IMG/VR virus record: IMGVR_UViG_3300027747_001711
Span: 1-22,508 of that record
Source: a virus
Reading direction: 5' to 3' (one strand)
DNA length: 22,508 bases
The notes under the pieces were generated by a model. The model had not been told where the DNA came from, ran no database searches, and was given only the letters and a program-made list of their open reading frames with translations. Shown here piece by piece: positions 1-9,300 of the stretch. The number at the start of each line of letters is the position of its first letter. Position 1 is the stretch's first letter. The translations under genes were made by a program, and so were the position numbers.

Positions 1-1
1 A

Positions 2-454
2 AGCACCAGTGGATTTGGCGGGTCCGGTTTCAGTGGAGCAAGCGCCAGCGGCTTTGGTGCTGGCTCAAGTACCTTTGGTGCTAGTTCATCCAGCATGTCT
101 CAAACAAATTCGTTCAGTGGCACTGGCCAATCCAATAGCAATTTAACAAGCACTGGCGGAGCCATGCAAGAAGGCGGTACCACGACAATTGAAGCATCAA
201 AAGGATTTGGAGATTTTATCAATAGCAAATGGCGCCCAATGATGGCAGTGATTTATATGATTACCTGTTGCACAGACTTTGTAATATTTCCAGTGCTATG
301 GTCAATAATGCAATCATTATTTCATGGGTCGGTTACAAGTCAATGGTCACCACTAACACTACAAGGCGCTGGCCTGTATCACATTGCCATGGGTGCTGTA
401 TTAGGTTTAGCGGCATATGGTCGTAGTCAAGAAAAGATTGCAGGTAAAGCATAA
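2..454 (+). CDS. Putative holin-like membrane protein, 5' end outside window
   Basis: The reading frame is open to the left edge, so the gene starts upstream; the first in-window ATG (95) is probably internal. The visible N-terminal part (about 55 residues) is low-complexity Ser/Gly/Phe/Ala with recurring SGFG-type motifs. After a KWRPMM segment come two hydrophobic stretches: one rich in aromatic and Cys residues (from MAVIYMITCC to SIMQSLF) and one near the C-terminus (GAGLYHIAMGAVLGLAAYG), followed by a short charged tail. Small size, the WRP entry motif, paired membrane helices and a charged end resemble the three-TM holins of phages and gene transfer agents. The holin role, controlled inner-membrane permeabilisation at lysis, is inferred from this resemblance. 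The stop overlaps the next start by one base, so the two are translationally coupled. A long soluble disordered arm is unusual for a holin; a membrane-associated structural protein is the alternative. Confidence 0.55.
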   Translation, partial: STSGFGGSGFSGASASGFGAGSSTFGASSSSMSQTNSFSGTGQSNSNLTSTGGAMQEGGTTTIEASKGFGDFINSKWRPMMAVIYMITCCTDFVIFPVLWSIMQSLFHGSVTSQWSPLTLQGAGLYHIAMGAVLGLAAYGRSQEKIAGKA

Positions 455-1620
455 TGACAATTAAAATTAATCACTCTCAAGAATCTTTTACACCAGAATC
501 TGGTGTTTTAAAAATTGAAGGTAAAGGAGCCTTAAAGCTTCCCAGCGGGCCCGAATCAGACCGCCCAGTGATTAGTGCCGCCGGCTATGTTAGATTTGAT
601 CAAACTGTAACCAAACCTGAATTCTTTGATGGCACCAATTGGCAAACAATCACAGATAAAGTTTATGTTGACAACAAGGTTGCAACAGAGTTGACCAGAG
701 CAACCGGCGCAGAATCAGTGTTAGATCTTAAAATTGATAATTTAGATTTAAATGCATTGACTGATGTAAACATTACAAATCCAACAGACGGCCAAGTAAT
801 TACATTTGACTCGGCACTGGGACTTTTTAGAACACAGACACAAGCATTCAGTGCAATCACAAAAATATTTTCTGGTGATGAATCAACAATGACATTTGAT
901 CTGCAGATGTCAGTGGCTGGAGTAAACAACTTGGTTGTATCTGTAAATGGAATACAACAAGAACCATTTTACAGTTTTAATTTGATTGATGGGCACATAC
1001 TTGCATTTGATGAACCTCCAGAACAAAATGATAGAATTTTAGTCAGGGTGTTGAAGAGCACAGTTTCAAGTGACAGGCCTAGACCCAACATTGTTGGATT
1101 GTATTATGCCACTCTTTCTAATTTTACCACAATTACAATTGTTGCAACAGATATAACATATGGCACATCAGTTAAAATTGGCGGTAAGGCAATTACTAGA
1201 ATTGATTATCCGTCATCAGACCGCATGCAAGTCATGATCGAAACTTCATTGATGTCAACTCAGTTTTGGCAACAGTCGCAGGATTTGACAATAGTCGACA
1301 CCAGTGGCAATGAGTTTGTGTTTCCAGGCCTTATTAGGGTAGGAACCAATCAGCCACATTGGACAGACTCAACCAGCTATATCGGAACATTTTCCGGTGG
1401 AGACAGCGTTATTTTTCCAATTGGAGTAAATAATGCTACAAACTTTACTATTGATCCAGCATATGATGGAGAAGCCGCAATTTCGTGGCTATCAATTAGT
1501 GGAGGTAATATCGTTGGTACTGCTCCTCAAAACAGTAGTCCAAGCAGATATGAAGTAAAAATTACAGCCAGTGATGGTAGCGTTTATATAACGAAAAACT
1601 ACTGGTTGTTAGTGATATAA
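454..1620 (+). CDS. Tail/fibre-associated structural protein with Ig-like C-terminus
   Basis: This 388-aa protein is probably a virion tail appendage. N-terminal residues carry a short aromatic module (FFDGTNWQTI) followed by a charged helix-like segment (VYVDNKVATELTRA) of the sort that links fibre modules. The middle contains a module (VNGIQQEPFYSF then AFDEPPEQNDRILVRV) that closely parallels the C-terminus of the 1313-aa fibre (VNGLIQAPTYSY then LTEAPEQDDYIYIRV), so the two proteins share a building block. The last 80 residues (SWLSISGGNIVGTAP then YEVKITASDG) look like a putative Ig (He_PIG/cadherin-like) domain. The ATG overlaps the upstream stop (TAATG). The position at the head of the fibre cluster supports a tail role; the exact function is unknown. 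Confidence 0.6.
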   Translation: MTIKINHSQESFTPESGVLKIEGKGALKLPSGPESDRPVISAAGYVRFDQTVTKPEFFDGTNWQTITDKVYVDNKVATELTRATGAESVLDLKIDNLDLNALTDVNITNPTDGQVITFDSALGLFRTQTQAFSAITKIFSGDESTMTFDLQMSVAGVNNLVVSVNGIQQEPFYSFNLIDGHILAFDEPPEQNDRILVRVLKSTVSSDRPRPNIVGLYYATLSNFTTITIVATDITYGTSVKIGGKAITRIDYPSSDRMQVMIETSLMSTQFWQQSQDLTIVDTSGNEFVFPGLIRVGTNQPHWTDSTSYIGTFSGGDSVIFPIGVNNATNFTIDPAYDGEAAISWLSISGGNIVGTAPQNSSPSRYEVKITASDGSVYITKNYWLLVI

Positions 1621-1665
1621 TATATTCTCATGTTGGTTGGCACCATACTTAAAAATGCCAAGATT

Positions 1666-1683
1666 AGAGTTCACTAGAACTCT
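1666..1683 (+). promoter_or_regulatory. Perfect hairpin in the leader of the large fibre gene
   Basis: AGAGTTC, loop ACTA, then GAACTCT gives a perfect 7-bp stem, followed by TTAAGAGGAT and the fibre start at 1700. The T-run after the stem is too short for a convincing terminator. It lies just before the Shine-Dalgarno (AAGAGG), so it could act as an mRNA 5' stabiliser, a processing site or a weak attenuator. No G(G/C)TAAATA box is found in this gap. Confidence 0.4.
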
Positions 1684-1699
1684 TTAAGAGGATAAAAAA

Positions 1700-4600
1700 A
1701 TGCCAATTATTAAAGCCAGGTCAAGTTCCCTATCAGGATCGTTGGACCTTCGTGGAACTCCTACGGCGCCAACCGCGTCACAGTCAGTACACACAACCCA
1801 AGTTGCTACAACAGCCTATGTTGGAACAGCCGTAACAAATTTAATTAACTCTGCTCCTTCAGTACTAGACACACTATCTGAATTAGCAAGTGCGATTAAC
1901 AATGATGCAAGTTTTACATCAACAGTCACTACAGCACTAGCTGGTAAACTGGCCAAAGCCGGCGACACAATGTCAGGTTTCTTGGTATTGAATGCTGATC
2001 CAGTTGCCAACTTAGGTGCTACAACCAAGCAATATGTTGATTCGTTGATCAATGGAATTACAATTAATAGTACAGACGATGTACCAGAAGGTTCAAATAA
2101 CCTATACTACTTGACAACTCGTGTTCGTGGTGATATTTCATTGTCAAGCAATAACACCAGTGTTTTAGACTATAACAGTACAACTGGTGCGTTCACATAC
2201 TCACATCCAACAAGTGATGGCGTATTAGAAGGTACTACAAATGTATATTTTACCAATGCAAGAGCTAGAACAGCAGTTAGTTTAACAACCGACGACAACA
2301 GTATTTTAACATACAGCAGTAGTACTGGTGGATTTACTTTTGCTAAACCAGACACAGATAAAGTAGCAGAAGGTTCAACCCACTTATACTTTACAACAGC
2401 CCGTGCTCGTGCAAGTGTAAGCAATGGTTCCAATATTGCTTATGATTCAGCTACTGGTATTATCAGTACACAAGCCGCAGTTTGGTCAGTTAACGGACAA
2501 AACCACACAGTGGTATTGACAACTTCTGACATCGCCGAAGGTACAAATTTATATTATACAGATACAAGAGCCCGTGCCGCAGTAAGTTTAACAACTGGCA
2601 ACTCTAATCTTTTAGCCTATAACGCAACAACCGGTATTTTCACATTTGTAGTACCAACTACAACTGATATCGCTGAAGGTACAAATTTATATTATACAAA
2701 CACAAGAGCCAGAGCCGCAATCAGTGCAACAGGTTGGGATAGACTAAGTTATACTGCTGGAACAGGTGTTATCAATATTACTGCTCCAAACACAACCAAT
2801 GTTGCAGAAGATCCAGCCGCGACAGTATCAAGTGGTACCATGTATTTCACTAACGCTCGTGTCAAGGCCGCAATCAGTGCAGTTGATGCAGGTGGTGATG
2901 GTAGTTTTGCATATGACTCTGCAACTGGTGCATTTACTTACACAGGTCCAAGTGATGCTGAAGTTCGCGCACACTTTAGTGCCGCAACAAGTGGAACTGG
3001 TTGGGGTGGATTGACATATGACTCAGCAACTGGTGTTAATACATTTGCCAAAGTAACAGATGCAAATATTCGTCAAGCATTGAGCGCCGCAACAAGTGGT
3101 ACTGGCTTTGGTGGATTGACATATGACTCAGCAACTGGTGTAGTTACATTTGCCAAAGTCACAGCCGCTGATGTTCGTGGCAATTTAAGTGCTACAACAG
3201 CTTCAGGTGCCACATATGACTCAGCAACTGGTGTTATTGCATTGGCTAACATTCCAAATGCAAGTTTGACAAACAGCAAAGTTACACTTAACACACATGA
3301 TGTTTCATTGGGTGGTAGTTTAACATTAAATGCTGATGACATTGCTGAAGCTGTTGGTGGAACCAACAAGTACTTGACAGATGCACGATGGGATACAAGA
3401 CTTGCTACTAAGACAACAACCAATCTTGCAGAAGGTACTAACTTATATTATACAACAGCTAGATTTGATACACAATTAGCCACTAAGACAACAACCAATC
3501 TTGCAGAAGGCACTAACCTGTACTACACAAATGCTCGTGCCAGAGCCGCATTAGTTGGTGGAACTGGTGTATCATACAATACTAGCACTGGCGAAATTGC
3601 AATTGGACAGGCTGTAGAGACATCAAGCAATGTTACTTTTGGTAATGTTACAGTTGGTGGTGATTTGACAGTTAACGGTACAATGACTGCTGTAAATTCA
3701 ACAGTTGTTACAATTGCTGATAAAAATATCACACTTGGTGCAGGTGCCGCAGATGCGTCAGCCGCTAACGGTGCTGGTATTACAGTAGATGGCGCAGGCG
3801 CAACAATTACCTATGTTTCAAGTTCAGACAAATGGGCATTGAACAAAGGCTTGACTGTAGCAGGTGACTTGAGTATTACTGGTGGACTGGCCGCACCAAG
3901 CTTTACTGGTGACTTAAACGGTAGCGTATCGGGTGCGTCAGGTACATTTAGTTCGTTGATTAACGGACGAGTTGTATTTGCTGGATCTGCAGGCCTATTA
4001 AGTTCTGATTCAGATCTAACATTTTTAACTGACACACTAACTGCTACAAAAATAGTTGGCACAACAAGTGTTTCTACTGCTAGTTTGACAGCAAGCTCAT
4101 TGACAAGCGGTCGTGTTACATTTGCTGGCACAGCTGGACTACTAAGCGATAATGCTGGTTTGACATTTGCCGCAGGTGTATTAACATCTACAGTTGGTTT
4201 TGCTGGTGCATTGACAGGTAATGTTACAGGTAACCTGACTGGTAATGTAACTGGACAAGTTAGTGATATTAGTAATCACAACACAAGTCAATTAGCAGAA
4301 GATCCAGCCGCGACAGTATCAAGTGGCACCATGTACTTTACACAGGCCCGTGCCCGTAGTACTTTAAGTGTAGTTGATGCAGGTGGTGATGGCAGTTTTG
4401 CATATGACTCTGCAACTGGTGCATTTACTTACACAGGTCCAAGTCCAACTGAAGTTCGCGCACACTTTAGTGCCACAGCAAGTGGAACTGGTTGGGGCGA
4501 TTTGACTTATGCCGCAGGTGTATTCACATACGCAAAAGTAACAGATGCAAACATTCGTCAAGCAGTGAGCGCAACAACAGTAAGTGGTGTAACTTATAGT

Positions 4601-5641
4601 TCATCAACTGGTGTTATTGCACTAGCCGCTATTCCAAATAGCAGTTTGACAAACAGCAAAGTTACAATTAACACACATGATGTTTCATTGGGTACTAGCT
4701 TGGTATTGAACACAGATGATGTACAAGAACTTGGTTCACCAACCAACAAGTACTTCACTGACACTCGTGCTAGAAATGCTATTAGTTTGACCACAAGCAA
4801 AAACACAGTATTGTCATACAATGCCACAACTGGTGTATTTGTATTTGACTTGGCCCATACAACAACTGATGATGTTGCAGAAGGTGCAACCAACAAGTAC
4901 TACACTGACACTCGTGCAAGAGCCGCTATCAGTAACGGTGCCAACATTGACTATGACAACACAACAGGCGTTGTCAGCACACAGGCCGCTGTATGGTCAG
5001 TCAACGGACAAAACCACACAGTTGTTCTATCAAGTGATGACATTTCTGATCTTGGTCGTACAAACAAATGGTTTACAAATGCTCAGGCTCGTGCCGCAAT
5101 TACATTAACATCAAATGATACTAATGTATTAAGCTACAACGGTGGTACTGGTGTATTCACATACGCAAAACCAAATACTGATGCAGTTGCAGAAGGTTCA
5201 ACTAACCTGTACTATACCAATGCAAGAGCAGATGCTCGTATTGCAGCCGCAAGTATTAATGCATTGGCCGACGTTGACACAACAGTTGGTTTATCTGATG
5301 GTTACACACTGGTTTGGTCTGCCGCAGGAAGCAAGTTTGTTCCACAGAACATTGCTACTTCAAGTACATCATTGAACTTTACCGGTGATGGCACAACATT
5401 AAGTTACAGTACTGGTGTTTTAGTAAGCTCAATTGACAATACACAAGTGTATGTCAACGGTTTAATCCAAGCACCTACATACTCTTATAGTATTTCTACT
5501 ACAAGTGGTATAACAAGTATTGTATTAACTGAAGCTCCGGAACAAGACGATTATATCTATATTCGCGTAAGTTCAGTCTCTGGCTTGACAGCTGGTGGTG
5601 TTCTAAATGAGTCTAGTACAATCGACGGTGGTACATACTAA
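1700..5641 (+). CDS. Large repeat-built tail fibre protein
   Basis: This 1313-aa protein is a presumed receptor-binding tail fibre. Residues about 1-115 hold a phage fibre head: an ATTAYV motif, SVLDTLSELASAIN and a TKQYVDSLI helix, typical of tail fibre repeat families. The bulk consists of about 15 imperfect modules of 40-50 residues with the pattern DxVAEGTNLYYTNARARAAIS followed by a YxxxTGVFTY strand motif, as expected for trimeric beta-rich shafts. A middle module (GDLTVNGTMTAVNSTVV and IADKNITLGAG) recurs in the 1150-aa fibre. The C-terminus (from VYVNGLIQAPTYSY) matches a module in the 388-aa neighbour. Two long stretches are near-identical duplicates (see repeat entries). The start has AAGAGG seven bases upstream. 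No S74 domain is seen, so folding may need a separate chaperone or none. Confidence 0.85.
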   Translation: MPIIKARSSSLSGSLDLRGTPTAPTASQSVHTTQVATTAYVGTAVTNLINSAPSVLDTLSELASAINNDASFTSTVTTALAGKLAKAGDTMSGFLVLNADPVANLGATTKQYVDSLINGITINSTDDVPEGSNNLYYLTTRVRGDISLSSNNTSVLDYNSTTGAFTYSHPTSDGVLEGTTNVYFTNARARTAVSLTTDDNSILTYSSSTGGFTFAKPDTDKVAEGSTHLYFTTARARASVSNGSNIAYDSATGIISTQAAVWSVNGQNHTVVLTTSDIAEGTNLYYTDTRARAAVSLTTGNSNLLAYNATTGIFTFVVPTTTDIAEGTNLYYTNTRARAAISATGWDRLSYTAGTGVINITAPNTTNVAEDPAATVSSGTMYFTNARVKAAISAVDAGGDGSFAYDSATGAFTYTGPSDAEVRAHFSAATSGTGWGGLTYDSATGVNTFAKVTDANIRQALSAATSGTGFGGLTYDSATGVVTFAKVTAADVRGNLSATTASGATYDSATGVIALANIPNASLTNSKVTLNTHDVSLGGSLTLNADDIAEAVGGTNKYLTDARWDTRLATKTTTNLAEGTNLYYTTARFDTQLATKTTTNLAEGTNLYYTNARARAALVGGTGVSYNTSTGEIAIGQAVETSSNVTFGNVTVGGDLTVNGTMTAVNSTVVTIADKNITLGAGAADASAANGAGITVDGAGATITYVSSSDKWALNKGLTVAGDLSITGGLAAPSFTGDLNGSVSGASGTFSSLINGRVVFAGSAGLLSSDSDLTFLTDTLTATKIVGTTSVSTASLTASSLTSGRVTFAGTAGLLSDNAGLTFAAGVLTSTVGFAGALTGNVTGNLTGNVTGQVSDISNHNTSQLAEDPAATVSSGTMYFTQARARSTLSVVDAGGDGSFAYDSATGAFTYTGPSPTEVRAHFSATASGTGWGDLTYAAGVFTYAKVTDANIRQAVSATTVSGVTYSSSTGVIALAAIPNSSLTNSKVTINTHDVSLGTSLVLNTDDVQELGSPTNKYFTDTRARNAISLTTSKNTVLSYNATTGVFVFDLAHTTTDDVAEGATNKYYTDTRARAAISNGANIDYDNTTGVVSTQAAVWSVNGQNHTVVLSSDDISDLGRTNKWFTNAQARAAITLTSNDTNVLSYNGGTGVFTYAKPNTDAVAEGSTNLYYTNARADARIAAASINALADVDTTVGLSDGYTLVWSAAGSKFVPQNIATSSTSLNFTGDGTTLSYSTGVLVSSIDNTQVYVNGLIQAPTYSYSISTTSGITSIVLTEAPEQDDYIYIRVSSVSGLTAGGVLNESSTIDGGTY
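2804..3090 (+). repeat. Fibre-gene long direct repeat, copy 1
   Basis: This copy begins GCAGAAGATCCAGCCGCGAC and encodes EDPAATVSSGTMYFT, VDAGGDGSFAYDSATGAF, EVRAHFSA, SGTGWG and KVTDANIRQ. It matches 4295-4572 over almost its full length. Inner stretches are nearly identical at DNA level, including synonymous sites, which argues for a recent duplication or gene conversion rather than old protein repeat divergence. Confidence 0.85.
4295..4572 (+). repeat. Fibre-gene long direct repeat, copy 2
   Basis: This is the second copy of 2804-3090, slightly shorter: where copy 1 reads LTYDSATGVNTFAKV this reads LTYAAGVFTYAKV. In both copies a further conserved segment follows downstream (SLTNSKVT, then NTHDVSLG; at about 3263 and 4643), so the duplicated unit is larger than the best-matching core. 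Confidence 0.85.
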
Positions 5642-5672
5642 TCTAATTTAGAATCTAAATTGGTTGAGTAAA

Positions 5673-5702
5673 AGGGAGGGCATAGGAAACTATGCCTTTC
5701 CT
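5673..5702 (+). terminator. Hairpin with GAAA loop after the large fibre gene
   Basis: The arms 5673-5685 and 5690-5702 form a 13-bp stem (two G-U pairs) around a GAAA tetraloop; the core GGCATAG/CTATGCC is perfect. It lies 32 bases after the fibre stop and directly abuts the putative late box at 5703. A U-rich stretch lies within the 3' arm rather than after it, so termination may be partial. Confidence 0.6.
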
Positions 5703-5710
5703 GCTAAATA
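5703..5710 (+). promoter_or_regulatory. Putative late promoter box GCTAAATA (for 5744 gene)
   Basis: GCTAAATA is one of six intergenic copies of G(G/C)TAAATA in this window. It resembles the T4 late -10 element TATAAATA, which in T4 is read by the phage sigma gp55. A start about seven bases downstream would leave a leader of roughly 27 bases containing a GAGG ribosome site. Confidence 0.6.
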
Positions 5711-5743
5711 CTGCGTCAAATTGACTTTGAGGTAAGAGTATAA

Positions 5744-6244
5744 ATGCCAATATTTCGCGGTAGAAATTTAGTAAGTGCAATCTCAGACTATAAAGATAGT
5801 GCAAGAGTTGTGCTTCGTTCCCCTATTGACCTGGCCAATTCTGTTTTTACAATTGACGGAGTGACACTGAACGATAAAGATAGGGTATTGTTGGCTGGCC
5901 AAAGTCCAGCAACTACCAACGGAATTTATACCTGGTCGGCCAGCACTAATAAACTCACAAGATCAAAGGACGCAGATAGTAGCGTAGAGTTGACTTCCGG
6001 CGCCAAAGTGTATGTGGAAGAAGGAACTATTAACGAAAAAACAACATGGACTGTGATCACTGCAGGAAATTTTACAATTGGCACATCAAGTATTGTATTT
6101 GCCAAAGAAAGCAGAATTGGTCCAGTTGATTTATCTGGAGCCTACGGCGCTTCTACCAAAACCCTAACAATAACATTAAACGAGTCCGGCCAAATTGACT
6201 CAATCGCCCAATCAGACATAGCTCTCGATGGCGGCGAATTCTAA
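5744..6244 (+). CDS. Small tail fibre-associated protein
   Basis: This 166-aa protein shows a pattern common in phage fibre and tail proteins: a segment with DRVLLAGQSPATTNGIYTW, then KLTRSKDADSS, then SGAKVYVEEGTINEKTTW. This is a beta-rich module usually found near the N-terminus of fibres. The C-terminus (GAYGASTKTLTITLNESGQI) is also strand-rich and ends in an acidic DGGEF similar to DGGTY at the end of the 1313-aa fibre. Its own hairpin and late box precede it, so it can be expressed independently of the large fibre. It may be a connector or tip between fibre segments; that role is inferred from location only. Confidence 0.6.
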   Translation: MPIFRGRNLVSAISDYKDSARVVLRSPIDLANSVFTIDGVTLNDKDRVLLAGQSPATTNGIYTWSASTNKLTRSKDADSSVELTSGAKVYVEEGTINEKTTWTVITAGNFTIGTSSIVFAKESRIGPVDLSGAYGASTKTLTITLNESGQIDSIAQSDIALDGGEF

Positions 6245-6281
6245 AATATTCAAGTACTACCACTGATTATTGGTTGGTCCT

Positions 6282-6289
6282 GGTAAATA
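6282..6289 (+). promoter_or_regulatory. Putative late promoter box GGTAAATA (for S74 fibre)
   Basis: GGTAAATA lies 58 bases before the ATG at 6348, in context CCTGGTAAATAGCTT. The predicted leader ends with AAAGGGAG ahead of the start. No strong terminator hairpin is seen between the previous stop (6244) and this box. Confidence 0.6.
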
Positions 6290-6347
6290 GCTTTGGAAAG
6301 AATGGACGAAACCCATCAATAGACCAAAAAGGGAGTAGATACTCAAA

Positions 6348-9300
6348 ATGGCCAATCAAATCATTTTAAAGCGTAGTTCACAGGCGAGCAAAGTTCCAAC
6401 AACAGCTCAACTAGAATTAGGCGAAATTGCTATCAACACATATGACGGCAGAATTTTCATCAAGAAAAACAACGGAGCAACATCAGTTGTTGAAATTGGT
6501 GGTGTAACAACCGTCAACACATACGGCGGCGCAGTAGTTCTAAATGCAGATGATGTATTAGAAAAAGCATCATCGCCAAATAATTTATATTTCACTAATG
6601 CTCGTGCAAGAGCCGCATTAAGTGGAACAGGTAGCATCAGCTACAGCTCATCAACTGGTGTTATCACAACTACCCAGTCAATCACAACTGCCGCTACACC
6701 AACATTTGCTGGTTTAACATTGACCGGCAACATGGGTATCACTGGTAACATTACACCAAGTGCAAGCAACACCTATAGCCTAGGTACTGCTTCATATCCG
6801 TGGAAAGACGTGTTTGTTGGTCCAGGTACATTGTATGTTAACGGCAAAGCAGTTATTCAGGACACATCAGGTACAATGACTTTCAGTACTGACACTGACC
6901 AAAACATGCGTATTACCACAGCTGGTACTGGTGTTTTACAATTGGGTTCAAGTACAACATTAACAGCAGTAAGCGGTACTTTACAAATTCAAAGCGGTAA
7001 GAATGTCACTGACAGCGCAGGCGTAGCAGTTTCGTTTGGTAATGCCATTAACATGAACACTGCCAAAATTATTGGCCTAGGTACTCCAAGTGCCAATACA
7101 GATGCCGCAACAAAAGGTTATGTTGATAGTACAGTTGGCGCATTAAGCACAAGCAGTATCACACAAGGTAACTCAAGTGTTTCAGTAGTTGACACAGGAA
7201 CAGGTTCAATTACACTGACAGCAGATGGTTCAACAGCCATGACCGCTGATGCAACTGGTGTTACAATTTCAGGCAACTTGACAGTCAACGGAACAACAAC
7301 CACAGTCAATTCAAATACAATTAACTTAGCTGACAACATTATCACATTAAACAGTGATTGGACTGGCTCAGCCTCACAAAATGCTGGTGTTGAAGTCAAT
7401 CGAGGTGATGATTCCAAGGTATCATTGCGTTGGAATGAAGGTTCGGACATTTGGCAATTTACAAATGATGGCGCAACATACTATCCAATGGCAGTCAATA
7501 CAGATGGATTGGCAGAAGGTAGTACAAACCAATACCATACAACCACTCGTGCTAGAGCCGCATTGAGTGCAACAACAGCAACTGGTGTTAGCTACAGTAG
7601 TGCAACAGGTGTAATCAGCTTGGGTTCTATCCCAAATACTGCATTGGCAAACAACAGCATCACTATCAATGGAACAGCAACAGCATTGGGTGGAACTCGT
7701 ACATTGACAACTAGCGATGTTGCCGAAGGTACAAGCTTATACTATACTGATACTCGTGCTAGAGCCGCACTCAGCGCAACAACTGCAACAGGCGTTGCAT
7801 ACAACAGCTCAACAGGTGTTATTTCTTTAGCCAGCGTTCCAAACTCATCGTTGACAAACAGCTCAGTCACAATTGGTTCAACTGCTCTAAGCTTAGGTGC
7901 AACATCAACTGTGTTTGCTGGCCTAACAAGTGTAACATCAACAAGTTTTGTTGGTGCGCTAACTGGTAATGCTACAACAGCTACTACATTGGCAACAGCC
8001 CGTACAATTAACGGTGTAAGTTTTGATGGTAGCGCGGCAGTTACAGTTCATACAGCAGGTACAGGTATCAGCGTAAGTGGTACAAGTGTTGCAATTGATA
8101 CTGCTGTAACAGTTGATAAAACAACTACTCAGACTTTGACCAACAAAACATTAACAAGCCCAACAATCAACGGTGCAACAATTGGTGGTCATTTGCTTCC
8201 AAGCACTGATGTTACATACAACTTGGGTAGTGCAACCTACAGATTCAAAGATCTATTCTTAAGCGGCAACACAATTCAACTTGGTACTGCAACAATCTCT
8301 GCCAGTGGCAGTGGTGTTGGTATGTCAAGCTTGGCACTAACTGGTGCAACAAGCGGTACTGTTACATTAACTCCTCCGGCAGTGGCAGGCACAACAGCAA
8401 TTAGTATTCCAGCAACAAATGGAACATTGGTAACAACAGGCGACACAGGTACTGTTACAAGCACAATGATTGCCGACGGTACAATTGTCAACGGTGACAT
8501 TAGTGCCAGCGCCGCAATTGCCTACAGCAAATTGGCACTAACTGGTGCAATTTTAAATGCTGACTTAGCTGGTAGTATTGCTACAAGCAAGATCACTGGT
8601 TTAGCTACATCTGCTACAACAGATACAACTAATGCAAGTAACATTACTAGCGGTACATTACCAAATGCTCGTTTAGTAAGTGTTCCAAACAGCGCATTGG
8701 CAAACAGCTCAGTAACAGTTGGTACAACAGCAATTGCATTGGGTGCAAGCTCAACAACATTGGCTGGTTTAACTAGTGTTACATCAACTGGCTTTACTGG
8801 TGCTTTGACAGGTAATGCAGACACAGCAACAGCATTAGCAACAGGTAGAACTATTGCTTTAACTGGCGATGTCACATACACTAGCCCATCATTTACTGGT
8901 GCTGGCAATGTAACAGCGGCAGCTACACTGGCCACAGTCAACAGTAATACTGGTGCATTTGGTTCAGCAACGGCTATTCCAGTAATCACAGTCAACGGCA
9001 AGGGTTTAATTACTGCAATTTCAACAACAGCAGTTTCTATTCCAAGTGGCGCTTTAACATTCACTGGTGATGTAACAGGTTCAGGTACAACTGGTAGTTC
9101 AACAGCATTGACAATTGCCACCGGCGCAGTTACAAATGTCAAACTAGCAAACAGTTCTGTTACAGTCACAGCTGGTACAGGCATGTCAGGTGGCGGTGCA
9201 GTGGCATTAGGTAGCACAATTACATTGACCAATGCTGGTGTAACAAGTATCGTTGCTGGTACAGGTATTAGCGTAAGTGGTGCAACAGGTGCAGTTACAG

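Noticed and set aside
1426-1433. AGTAAATA within the 388-aa gene
   Set aside because: Inside coding sequence, first base differs, and no gene start follows nearby.
1616-1624. TATAATATA after the 388-aa gene as a promoter for the large fibre
   Set aside because: No -35 element at proper spacing and no match to the late box. It overlaps the stop codon region and is AT-rich by chance as easily as by function.
4364-4561. Cys-rich 65-codon minus-strand frame resembling a small toxin-like peptide
   Set aside because: The cysteines come from reverse reading of GCA and ACA-rich repeat codons in the duplicated fibre segment. There is no ribosome site or promoter.
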